Part shown: in pieces, positions 1-8,033 of the stretch
How the letters are laid out: the number at the start of each line of letters is the position of its first letter
Numbering within the stretch: the first letter of the stretch is position 1
Source: an uncultured Muribaculaceae bacterium
Lineage (GTDB): Bacteria; Bacteroidota; Bacteroidia; Bacteroidales; Muribaculaceae
Direction: 5' to 3'
DNA length: 64,000 nucleotides
Assembly (NCBI GenBank): GCA_905233915.1
Contig: CAJOFM010000009.1
Span: forward strand, 1 to 64,000
The notes under the pieces: model-generated
What the model was told of the DNA's origin: nothing
What the model saw: only the letters and a program-made list of their open reading frames with translations
Database searches by the model: none
Program-made: the position numbers and the translations under genes

Positions 1-1176
1 GCGTACGTTAGCAACGGTCTTGCCAGCGAAGAGCTCCTCAACGTCAACCATCTTGGATACGGTGAAGCCGTCCCAGATGTGGTCGCTCTCGGTCTTGCCC
101 TCGGCGACAGCATAAGCCTCGATCATGTAGGTGCCCTCATCGTCGAAGTTCAACTCGCCGGTGTACTCCATCCACTCACCATATACATACTCACCGTCAA
201 CCAGGACACCAACACGGTAGTAAATGGTGCTGGGCTCGGTCGGGATCAGAGTGACGGTGTAAGCGTTGTAGTACAGGTTGCCGTCGTTGTAAACGTAGTT
301 CTCCTTAGCGCTGCTGGGAGCATCGGTCTTCTCATTGGGATTAACGGGGGTATCGTCAGCACCCTTCACCTGGAACTTGTCCATGCAGAAGTAGGCGGCG
401 GTATTCATTCCATAAGGGCCTACATCGGTAGAATTCATGGTGAAGTAAACCGACTCAACCTCGCCCAGGCTCGACAGGTCGAAGAAAGTCCAGTCGTTAG
501 CGGCATGCAGTTCGCCGTTGGTAAAGTCCACCAGGTTCATCGAGACGGTGGTCTCGTTGCCGTCAGCATCAACGCCATGGGCAATCAGCTCAAAGTAGTC
601 GCCCTCGGCAAAACCAGTGCCAAAGCCGTCGCCATGGGCGCAGCCATAATAGGGCCAGGGGTGGTTGCACACGTAAACGCCAACCGGCTCAAAGGTCGTA
701 TTGCCGTCCTTGTCAACAAACATCACCTGGTTGCTGGGACCTTCAGCCGCCCAATTGCTGTAATAAGCCACGAAATAGGGCTGAGTGGCATCGGCAGTCA
801 CCGAGCCATCGGCATTGATGACACAACCGCCACCGGCCATGCAGCCGCCAAACATTGTCGTCCAGCCAGCGCTGCTACCGGCCTGGCCATAGTCGGTCTG
901 GTCACCACCAATGGCGGGTGTGAAACCGTCCCAATAATAGCCACCCCAAGATGCGCCTTCACCATCGATAAGGTGAGAGAGCATGAAGGTGCCGTTCTCG
1001 TTGCCAAACTCCAACCAAGTGTAATCCACGTCATTGTAGCACTCGGTCCACACGCCATTATCACCATACTGGATGCTGGCAGGGTTGATTGGAGCATTCA
1101 TGTCGAGCGTGATCACGCCAGCCCACATGGCCGAAGCCATCAAGGCGCTTGCTGCTAAAGTAAAAATCTTTTTCAT
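1..1176 (-). CDS. DUF4465-like secreted protein, C-terminal end outside window
   Basis: Open minus-strand frame running off the left edge of the window, 392 codons visible. It starts with MKKIFTLAASALMASAMWAG, a clear signal peptide without a lipobox Cys. An in-frame ATG two codons upstream (position 1182) is an alternative start. The body contains the pattern usual for DUF4465 proteins of Bacteroidetes: repeated Gly/Trp/Tyr-rich beta strands, then DWTFFDLSSLGEVESVYFT and MNTAAYFCMD. An Ig-like stretch follows towards the cut end. It is the third gene behind a cobalamin riboswitch, 46 nt after the beta-propeller gene, so a role in corrinoid capture at the cell surface is inferred. The exact ligand is unknown. 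Confidence 0.75.
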   Translation of the reverse strand, partial: MKKIFTLAASALMASAMWAGVITLDMNAPINPASIQYGDNGVWTECYNDVDYTWLEFGNENGTFMLSHLIDGEGASWGGYYWDGFTPAIGGDQTDYGQAGSSAGWTTMFGGCMAGGGCVINADGSVTADATQPYFVAYYSNWAAEGPSNQVMFVDKDGNTTFEPVGVYVCNHPWPYYGCAHGDGFGTGFAEGDYFELIAHGVDADGNETTVSMNLVDFTNGELHAANDWTFFDLSSLGEVESVYFTMNSTDVGPYGMNTAAYFCMDKFQVKGADDTPVNPNEKTDAPSSAKENYVYNDGNLYYNAYTVTLIPTEPSTIYYRVGVLVDGEYVYGEWMEYTGELNFDDEGTYMIEAYAVAEGKTESDHIWDGFTVSKMVDVEELFAGKTVANVR

Positions 1177-1222
1177 TTCCATTAATAAAATTAAAGGTTA
1201 AACAAGTATAGTTTATTCTGTG

Positions 1223-2899
1223 TTATGTTGTTAAAATCATTCTGATGAGCATTGTGACATCGGCCACATTAAGTATACCGTTATGGTCCAAGTCTCCAGC
1301 AGCAGGGTCATAGTCACAAAGGACTGAGCCAAGGACGGCCTGGATGAGTTTTGTGACATCGGCCACATCTACCCTACCATCCATATTCACATCACCCGGT
1401 CTCGAAGACGCGGTCACTGTCAGGGTAAACGAGGTGGTTGCCAGTTTACCATTGCTGTCGGTGATGACATCAACAGTTGTCCTGCCGGCAGCTACGCCCT
1501 TCACATGAAGTTCCAAACCCCTCACCGTGACTCGGGCAACATTCTCATCGACGCCATCAACAGTCGTCACTGCCATCGACACCATGTTGTCGGCATCCTT
1601 GACTGCGTCAAGCAATGAGATCACCTTTTCTTCACCCACAGCAATGACCTGTTCACCGATGTTCACGGTTGGAGCACACAGGTCGGGATAGACTGCCATG
1701 GCTGGGAACCAATAAGCGTCCTGCAGGCGCACCTGGCGTTTGAACTGTCGTGTCGCCATGTCATAGAACAGCACCCAATTGTGATTGAAAATCTGATAGG
1801 CATACATTGGTGCCGCCTCAAGAGTCTGCACCACAAGATCACCAGTATGAGGATCAAAACTCAAGGCTGAGGCATAGAGTCCCTGACGGTTACGGGTTCC
1901 ATCCCAGTTAATCTCGGCTGCCTCGGGCAGGAGAATCAGCGTATCGGTGAAAACGCGGGTCTTGAAGTCATAACTGCTGATGTAGTTCTGGAATTCATCA
2001 TAGCTGTAATATACCTTCTCCTCGACAGGGTCCACACACAACATGCGGGCACGCCATGCGCCCCATGAACTTAATGCTCCACGGGTGTCTTCAAGCTCAA
2101 AGACCTCGGTTGAACACAAGTTAACCGGATCAATCCTGGTGAAATTGGCCTCGTAGGGGCCTGATCCAAAGTCATACACCTCGCGTGAATTGTTTGCCAC
2201 ATACACGTTGCCGCCAGCCGTCACGAAGACCGTCACGATGTGAGGGAACGGCAAGGTCTTCACAACCACATCATTAACGGGATCAATGACGTGGAGCCCC
2301 ACATCCTGCTGAACGGCAAACACATACTGTCCAAAACGCACCATGTCGCCACACTGGCCATGATAGAGGCTGTTGTAGTCACCCTTGGCGCTCGATTGGG
2401 TGCCCTCGATGAGATTTCCCACTTCCATCGCATTGACATCGAACACGAAGATGCCTGCGCTGGTAGCGACATATCCCTTGCTTGGGCTGACGGCACAATA
2501 GCTGCGGCCATCGTACACACTGTCGGGCGATTGGCCGAAGCGCAACACGCTGCCCAACTGCTTGAGGGTAACGGCGTCCAGCACCGCCAGGCGGGAGCCC
2601 ATCGTGCTGCCAGCGGCCTCGTTGCCGTTAGCCTGCTTGCTCACGAGAAAAAGCTTGCCGCCATAGAGTTGCCCTTGTTGGGTGGTCACGCCCAGCTTAG
2701 TGGTAGGATTGACCATGGCATATACATTGTACTCCATCTCGTCATAGTCATAATTGTAGTAATTGATGGAGCCTTGATTGGGTCCATAACGGTCCTCGTT
2801 GATAAAGAAGACGCCGTTGGTGAAGGTCAAGTCCTGACCCCATGCCGCCATTACAGCAAGGCATTCAATCAATATGATGCATATCTTTTTCATCGTCAT
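1223..2899 (-). CDS. Secreted beta-propeller-like protein (BtuG-like candidate) with dockerin-like tail
   Basis: About 558 residues. The signal peptide (MKKICIILIECLAVMAAWGQ) is followed by repeated short blade-like units typical of DUF5074/YncE-type propellers (for example SRLAVLDAVTL, DMVRFGQYVFAVQQDVGLHV, HDGxxVxV-type strands), an Ig-like segment, and a C-terminal dockerin-like pair (GDVNMDGRVDVADVTKLIQ and GDLDHNGILNVADVTMLI). ATGs lie at 2899 and 2893. The stop of the upstream gene ends at 2903, so the two genes are almost contiguous. In Bacteroidetes, beta-propeller proteins behind cobalamin riboswitches include BtuG, a surface corrinoid-binding lipoprotein. Here no lipobox Cys is present and the dockerin-like tail may take over surface retention (inference). 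Confidence 0.75.
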   Translation of the reverse strand: MTMKKICIILIECLAVMAAWGQDLTFTNGVFFINEDRYGPNQGSINYYNYDYDEMEYNVYAMVNPTTKLGVTTQQGQLYGGKLFLVSKQANGNEAAGSTMGSRLAVLDAVTLKQLGSVLRFGQSPDSVYDGRSYCAVSPSKGYVATSAGIFVFDVNAMEVGNLIEGTQSSAKGDYNSLYHGQCGDMVRFGQYVFAVQQDVGLHVIDPVNDVVVKTLPFPHIVTVFVTAGGNVYVANNSREVYDFGSGPYEANFTRIDPVNLCSTEVFELEDTRGALSSWGAWRARMLCVDPVEEKVYYSYDEFQNYISSYDFKTRVFTDTLILLPEAAEINWDGTRNRQGLYASALSFDPHTGDLVVQTLEAAPMYAYQIFNHNWVLFYDMATRQFKRQVRLQDAYWFPAMAVYPDLCAPTVNIGEQVIAVGEEKVISLLDAVKDADNMVSMAVTTVDGVDENVARVTVRGLELHVKGVAAGRTTVDVITDSNGKLATTSFTLTVTASSRPGDVNMDGRVDVADVTKLIQAVLGSVLCDYDPAAGDLDHNGILNVADVTMLIRMILTT

Positions 2900-2902
2900 C
2901 AA

Positions 2903-4024
2903 TTAGTTGTTCAAAACCATGCTGATCAGCAAAGTCACATCAGCCACGTTGACGGTGCTATCGTCATTGACATAGGCCGCACTCTCGTTGAACGGCGACA
3001 CTTCATTGCCAAGGATATAGGAAATCAATGCCGTGACATCACTGACATTAACGATTCCATCCATATTCACATCGCCCTTCTTGGAAGGCACAGCGTCGGG
3101 ATGCAGATCCTCGGCCCCGCAGATTTCGGTCGAGGTCTCTCCCAACCATCCGCAATAGGCCAACTGACCCGTATATACCTTGATAAAGTCGATGTGATCG
3201 AGTTCGACAGGATTGCCTTCTTCATCAACAGCCCAGTCAATCTTGAAGCCGGGTTCCTGATCATTGGGCAGGTTGTCCACATAGCCCTGCCCCAAGAAAG
3301 GCTGGAACCAGTCATTTCCATTGCCACCACTCATATCGATGGCAGTATTAGGCAGCTTGGTTCCCCTGAATGTGAGCACCGTGTCCTCAATCCACAGTGG
3401 CCAGTAGGGCTGACTGTGGAACGAGTTGCGCCACACATATCCGCTGACACTGTCGGGCATCTCATCGTTACTGGTCCAATACACATACTCGATGTCATTA
3501 ATGAACCTCCATCTCGCATGAGGCACGCGCGCCTTGTTCTCGTCGGGCTTGTAATAGGTAATCTCATAACCATGCTGGCAACGGTCGTAGGCATCGCCCT
3601 TGATTTCGTACCATTGGTCAGCATCGCCAGGCACGCCATCGCCGTCCATATCGACACCCACCATGATCACACCGGGCTCGCAGCTACCGCCAGCAACATT
3701 AGGCACAGCCTCGCTCTGGATAGCATTACCGTAGATTTTCACGTCATAACCGTGCATGTTGACCACCGGATGGTCAAAGCCGAACACGACATAGCCACCA
3801 AAGCTGCCTAAACTCACAGAGCCACCTAGTTTTCCGCACAGCGAGGTCTCGACCTGAGCCATGATGCTGTCCTTGGTATAACCAGGCTTGTAGGCAGGGT
3901 AAACGTTGACAAACTGTGCCGGTGCTGGCAGGTAGTCATAGATACGGGCAATGTATGGCGAATTGTTGTCGGCTGCTGCCGTCAACATCGTCAAGGCCGT
4001 TGCAAATAGTAATAATCTCTTCAT
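2903..4024 (-). CDS. Secreted cell-surface protein with dockerin-like tail, first gene of the cobalamin-riboswitch operon
   Basis: About 373 residues. I chose the ATG at 4024 because it opens a standard signal peptide (MKRLLLFATALTMLTAAAD); the frame stays open for 16 codons upstream, but these look like leader. The mature part resembles the 'cell surface protein' family found with DUF5074 and DUF4465 genes in Bacteroidetes: GGYVVFGFDHPVVN, then an Asp-rich Ca-binding-like stretch (DMDGDGVPGDADQWYE). The end is a dockerin-like pair (GDVNMDGIVNVSDVTALI and VNDDSTVNVADVTLLI). It lies about 150 nt downstream of the riboswitch and directly ahead of the propeller gene. A corrinoid-binding or delivery function is inferred from context only. 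Confidence 0.7.
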   Translation of the reverse strand: MKRLLLFATALTMLTAAADNNSPYIARIYDYLPAPAQFVNVYPAYKPGYTKDSIMAQVETSLCGKLGGSVSLGSFGGYVVFGFDHPVVNMHGYDVKIYGNAIQSEAVPNVAGGSCEPGVIMVGVDMDGDGVPGDADQWYEIKGDAYDRCQHGYEITYYKPDENKARVPHARWRFINDIEYVYWTSNDEMPDSVSGYVWRNSFHSQPYWPLWIEDTVLTFRGTKLPNTAIDMSGGNGNDWFQPFLGQGYVDNLPNDQEPGFKIDWAVDEEGNPVELDHIDFIKVYTGQLAYCGWLGETSTEICGAEDLHPDAVPSKKGDVNMDGIVNVSDVTALISYILGNEVSPFNESAAYVNDDSTVNVADVTLLISMVLNN

Positions 4025-4174
4025 GTCACAATATAAATCCAGTTTCACACCACGATGTGAATCCAGCGACACGACAGGCCCTCACCAGGTCAATTCATTT
4101 CGATAAAATGGGCAGATTGCTCCGCATCATCTCACTTAGCCAGGGTCCAAATGCCGCGTGAACCACAATCGTTG

Positions 4175-4382
4175 GCCGTGCGAAGGCAGGTCTTCTGACT
4201 TCTCCCCCATCGCGGTGGCGCCTTCCCGGTGATGATGCTTGGACAAGGGTCCTTACTACCAGTGGCGTGATGCCTCGCGATGTGTTGCGGGGAGTTACAG
4301 CAGCGGGTACTGTTCAGGATTCTCACCTGATTCCCTTTTGATTCCTCTACCCGCTATAGCGGGCGGAAACCTCAACACGTTA
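4175..4382 (-). promoter_or_regulatory. Cobalamin (B12) riboswitch
   Basis: Read on the minus strand, the stretch shows the conserved blocks of the AdoCbl riboswitch in order: AGGTTTCCGCCCGC, GGGAATCAGGTGAGAATCC, GAACAGTACCCGCTGCTGTA, the B12 box GCCACTGG, GGGAAGGCG and GAAGTCAGAAGACCTGCC. Known members repress corrinoid uptake or synthesis genes when cobalamin is present. It controls the three genes that follow on the minus strand. Confidence 0.95.
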
Positions 4383-4391
4383 TTTCAGGCA

Positions 4392-4422
4392 CAAAATTAC
4401 ACACATATTTTTAAAATGGCAA
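4392..4422 (-). promoter_or_regulatory. Bacteroidetes-type promoter of the cobalamin operon
   Basis: Minus strand TTG (4420-4422), 20 nt, TAATTTTG (4392-4399). Transcription would begin close to the 5' end of the riboswitch, which fits. Confidence 0.7.
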
Positions 4423-4488
4423 TACAAAAGGTCGTTTTTTAGATTGAATTAGAGCAAGATTCAAGAATAATGGCTAAATTTGCGGTTT

Positions 4489-7308
4489 ATGATAAGGGCT
4501 ATCAAAGACATAAAAAGACGCCTGAACCCGCTATGGCTATACGCAGCCATCGTGGCATTGATGCTCGTTTGCCCGCTGGCCATGACAGGCAGTGCTGTGG
4601 ATTCACTTTACAACCTTTACATGAATGCCGAGCCTGAATCCAAGGCGGAGATAGCCAATAAGGTGTTCTCTCAACTCAAGCTGGAGCAGTTCAATGACGT
4701 CGATGTCCATTTTGACAAGTCGGTCAATGCAAACCTGATTGATGCCAAGACCCACCAAGCAGTAGCCGAATACTATTTCATACAAGAGCAATTTGAAGCC
4801 TCTATGCAAGCCAGCGAACGCGCCCGAAAGTTGGTAGATCTCATTGATGACGAACGTCTCAAGAGCGAGATCCTGGCTATGCTTGCCAACGGCCACTTCC
4901 GCCTCAGCAACTATGACAAATCACTCGAAGCCATTCTTGCCGCGCTAAAAATAGACAAGGATCTTGGCGACAAGGAACTCATCAGCAGTGACTTTAACAC
5001 ATTAGCTGTCATCTATTTGGCCATTGAGCGGCCCGATCAAGGAATCGTCTATATCGATAAGGCCATCGCCATGGAACGCAAGATGAAGAATAACGGTCAC
5101 TTGTCAACCAGACTGGGTACCGCCTGCGAGTTGTACTTGATGGACGGGCAGATTGACAAAGCCATGCAGCTCATCAAAGAGGCCTATGATATAGATAAAA
5201 AAGAAGGGCGCGAGGAAAAAGCCGCCATTAGGCTTTCACAGATGGGTGCGGTTTATGAAGCCATGTCGATGTTCGATAATGCAAAGGTGTCAGTAACCCA
5301 AGCGCTTAAAGTGCTGGAGTGCAGTTCCAACATCTATTCTACAGCCGTATGCCACAATCAGTTGGGCAGTTTAGCCGCCAAAGCCGGCCATTCCGACGAG
5401 GCCATTGCCCACTACAAGAAAGCGCTGGAGTTGAGCATCAAGTGTGGCGCCCCCAAGGTTGAGTTGACTGCCGAGCGCGGCTTGTGGCAAACCATGCGCG
5501 AAGACAATCCTGCCGTTGCCATGCTGCATCTCGAACGCTACACGGTATTGAACGACTCGCTACACGCACACATCGATGCCATGCAGACTAACGTGATGAG
5601 CACCACTGCCACCAATATGGAGAAAACCGCGCTGATCAAGGATGCCAAGCATGACCGATTACTGCTCACGCTGGGAGGCTGTCTGCTGGCATTGATGACG
5701 CTGGTTACCATAGGAGGCTTGCTCTATGTATGGCGCCGCAACAAGCGTGCCCTGCAACTGCTGCGACAAGCCAGCGGGATGAGGTCACGCTTCATCGACA
5801 ACATCACCCACGAGCTGCAAACGCCGCTCACTGTCATCATCAACGCCGGCGAGCAGCTGAGCAAAGGGGTGAAATCCACAGGCGAGGAGAACCGGCATCT
5901 GGGAGAAATCATACAAAACCACGGCAACAACATGCTGGGCCTTGTCAACCAGTTGCTCGACATCGAGAAATCAAGGGAGCCCCTTTCTTCTAACAAGCCC
6001 ATTACCAGGCAGGGTGACATCATCATGTTTGTGCGGCTTCTCGTCGAAAACTATACCGAGCGGGCACAACAAGAGCACATTCAACTGGAATTCACCTCGC
6101 CCTTGAACACCTTGAACGTGTCCTTCATCCCTGAGAACATCCGCAAAATCACACAACTACTCATTGACAACGCCTTCAAGTTCACGCCACAAGACGGTTC
6201 CATAACAGTTGCTGTTGACGTCCCCGACAAGGGGTGGGTGCGCCTGCGTGTTTCAGACACGGGCAAGGGCATTCCCGTTCAAGAGCAAAACCGCATCTTC
6301 GAGCCATTTTATCAAGGGAACCCAAATCATGAGGCAGTGGACACGGTAATTGACCTTGCGCTGGTCAACCAGCTTGTCCAATCGATGAACGGTAACATCT
6401 CGCTCGATAGTGAACCAGGCCGAGGCACTACATTTACCATCTACCTGCCGGCCCAGCCTTACGAGCCCGAAACGTCCCAGCAATTTGTAGAGAATCGCAT
6501 TCTGACAGGTAATGCCAGCAAGCACAAACCACTCGTGTTCATTGTCGAGAACAACGACGATATCGCATTTCTCATCGGCAGCCACTTGCGCAACGATTAT
6601 GAGTTGCGTTTTGCTAACGATGGTCTCGAAGCGCTGAGCAACGCGCGCAACCTCTCACCCGACCTCATCATCACCAACATTGCAATGCCCGTGATGGACG
6701 GCAAAGAACTGATCAAGCGGCTGCACGAGGACGATGCGCTCACCCACATCCCTATCATCGCTATGACATCCGACCCCAGTGAGCAAGAGCGCATTTCCTG
6801 TATCGAAGCTGGTGCCGATGCCGTGCTGGTCAAGCCATTCAATTCAGCCGAACTGGTATTGTTGACGAGTCACATGGTAAGGTGGCACAATCTCCTGAGG
6901 GAGCGCTTCACCAAGACGATGAGCATGCCCATGAGCGATGCCCAAGCCAAGTTGAGCAAAGAAGACAAAGCCTTCATTAACCGCCTTGTGGACGTTATCC
7001 GCGCCCAGATGACCAAGGGCGATATCGAACTGGATAATATTGCTGCTGCCATGTCCATCAGCCGCAAGCAGCTGCGCACCCGTGTGATGGCAATCACTGG
7101 CTTGACGCCTGTGGCCTATGTTCAACAGGTGAGACTTAACCGTGCCCGCCTGATGATGGCCAAGGGAGACATGTCTCTCACTACCATCGCCAAGAAGTGC
7201 GGATTTCCTGACCCCTCGTATTTTTCCAAGGTGTTCAAGCAGCAATTTGGCGTGAGCCCGACTCAATTCCGCAAAAATGCTGATGACATCCCACACCAAA
7301 TCCAATAA
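4489..7308 (+). CDS. Hybrid two-component regulator (TPR sensor, histidine kinase, receiver, AraC HTH) with degenerate catalytic boxes
   Basis: About 939 residues from the ATG at 4489; a TTG three codons earlier is less likely. Order: N-terminal membrane segment, TPR-rich sensor region (about 35-370), second membrane segment (about 400-420), HisKA with THELQTPL (His about 441), HATPase with intact N box (DNAFKF) and G1 box (DTGKGIP), receiver domain, and a C-terminal AraC-type HTH pair (about 835-930). Two boxes are eroded. The ATP-lid G2 motif, usually GTGIGL, reads DTVIDL (about 618-623). The receiver phospho-acceptor, usually Asp before the MP-MDG motif, is Asn (TNIAMPVMDG, about 730). It may signal without normal phosphotransfer. 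A TAAATTTG box ends seven bases before the ATG. It probably controls the SGNH/M13 genes that follow 5 nt downstream (inference). Confidence 0.85.
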   Translation: MIRAIKDIKRRLNPLWLYAAIVALMLVCPLAMTGSAVDSLYNLYMNAEPESKAEIANKVFSQLKLEQFNDVDVHFDKSVNANLIDAKTHQAVAEYYFIQEQFEASMQASERARKLVDLIDDERLKSEILAMLANGHFRLSNYDKSLEAILAALKIDKDLGDKELISSDFNTLAVIYLAIERPDQGIVYIDKAIAMERKMKNNGHLSTRLGTACELYLMDGQIDKAMQLIKEAYDIDKKEGREEKAAIRLSQMGAVYEAMSMFDNAKVSVTQALKVLECSSNIYSTAVCHNQLGSLAAKAGHSDEAIAHYKKALELSIKCGAPKVELTAERGLWQTMREDNPAVAMLHLERYTVLNDSLHAHIDAMQTNVMSTTATNMEKTALIKDAKHDRLLLTLGGCLLALMTLVTIGGLLYVWRRNKRALQLLRQASGMRSRFIDNITHELQTPLTVIINAGEQLSKGVKSTGEENRHLGEIIQNHGNNMLGLVNQLLDIEKSREPLSSNKPITRQGDIIMFVRLLVENYTERAQQEHIQLEFTSPLNTLNVSFIPENIRKITQLLIDNAFKFTPQDGSITVAVDVPDKGWVRLRVSDTGKGIPVQEQNRIFEPFYQGNPNHEAVDTVIDLALVNQLVQSMNGNISLDSEPGRGTTFTIYLPAQPYEPETSQQFVENRILTGNASKHKPLVFIVENNDDIAFLIGSHLRNDYELRFANDGLEALSNARNLSPDLIITNIAMPVMDGKELIKRLHEDDALTHIPIIAMTSDPSEQERISCIEAGADAVLVKPFNSAELVLLTSHMVRWHNLLRERFTKTMSMPMSDAQAKLSKEDKAFINRLVDVIRAQMTKGDIELDNIAAAMSISRKQLRTRVMAITGLTPVAYVQQVRLNRARLMMAKGDMSLTTIAKKCGFPDPSYFSKVFKQQFGVSPTQFRKNADDIPHQIQ

Positions 7309-7313
7309 TTAGC

Positions 7314-8003
7314 ATGAAACGAATTCTAATCATTACCATCATGTTCTGGAACCTGTTATTCGGCCAAGCAGCCGAGCCAGCCGATTGGGCCAACAAGGCG
7401 CGTTATGCCGAGGATAACAAGACACTGCTTGCCATGCCCGAAGACCCGCTGCGCGTTGTGATGATGGGCAACTCCATCACCGAGTTTTGGGAAGAGACCC
7501 ATCCCGGTTTCTTCACTGCCAACCATCTGGTGTGCCGTGGCATTGGTGGCCAGGTTTCCAGCCAAATGCTGGCTCGTTTCCGCCAAGATGTCATCAACCT
7601 CAAGCCCCGCATCGTTGTCATCAACTGCGGCACCAACGACATTGCCGAGAACAATGGCCCATATGACGAGGATATCACGCTCGACAACATCAAGTCGATG
7701 ACCGAGCTGGCCCTCGCCCATGGCATTGAGGTGGTCCTCACGTCGGTGTTGCCATGTGACAAGTTCATCTGGAACCCGACAGCACAGAGGGTGCCGGAGA
7801 AGATAGCCAACCTGAATAGCCGCATCATGGGTTATATCGCCAAACTGTCCCATGTGTATTACTTGGACTATTTCACTTACATGACGCTTGATGGCCAATC
7901 CATGAACAGCAGTTACACCGACGATGGTGTTCATCCCAACGCGCTGGGATATGAGGTGATGGAAGCCCAACTCCTGAAACGACTAGAACTACTGAACCAA
8001 TAA
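7314..8003 (+). CDS. Secreted SGNH/GDSL-family hydrolase
   Basis: 229 residues with a signal peptide (MKRILIITIMFWNLLFGQAAE). SGNH blocks are visible: GNSIT with the nucleophile Ser (about residue 53), Gly in block II (RGIGGQVSSQ), GTND (block III, about 105) and DGVHPN with the catalytic Asp/His (about 203). This is typical of periplasmic acyl- or acetyl-esterases acting on carbohydrates or lipids. It starts 5 nt after the regulator gene, so both are probably co-transcribed. The substrate is not evident. Confidence 0.85.
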   Translation: MKRILIITIMFWNLLFGQAAEPADWANKARYAEDNKTLLAMPEDPLRVVMMGNSITEFWEETHPGFFTANHLVCRGIGGQVSSQMLARFRQDVINLKPRIVVINCGTNDIAENNGPYDEDITLDNIKSMTELALAHGIEVVLTSVLPCDKFIWNPTAQRVPEKIANLNSRIMGYIAKLSHVYYLDYFTYMTLDGQSMNSSYTDDGVHPNALGYEVMEAQLLKRLELLNQ

Positions 8004-8033
8004 ACATTATTCATATTAAACATTATCACAATT

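Noticed and set aside
79-1158. Plus-strand frame of 359 codons
   Set aside because: It is opposite the DUF4465 gene, which has a signal peptide and family motifs; the plus frame is a hydrophobic shadow.
4239-4442. Small plus-strand open frame
   Set aside because: It lies inside the cobalamin riboswitch on the opposite strand and shows no coding character.
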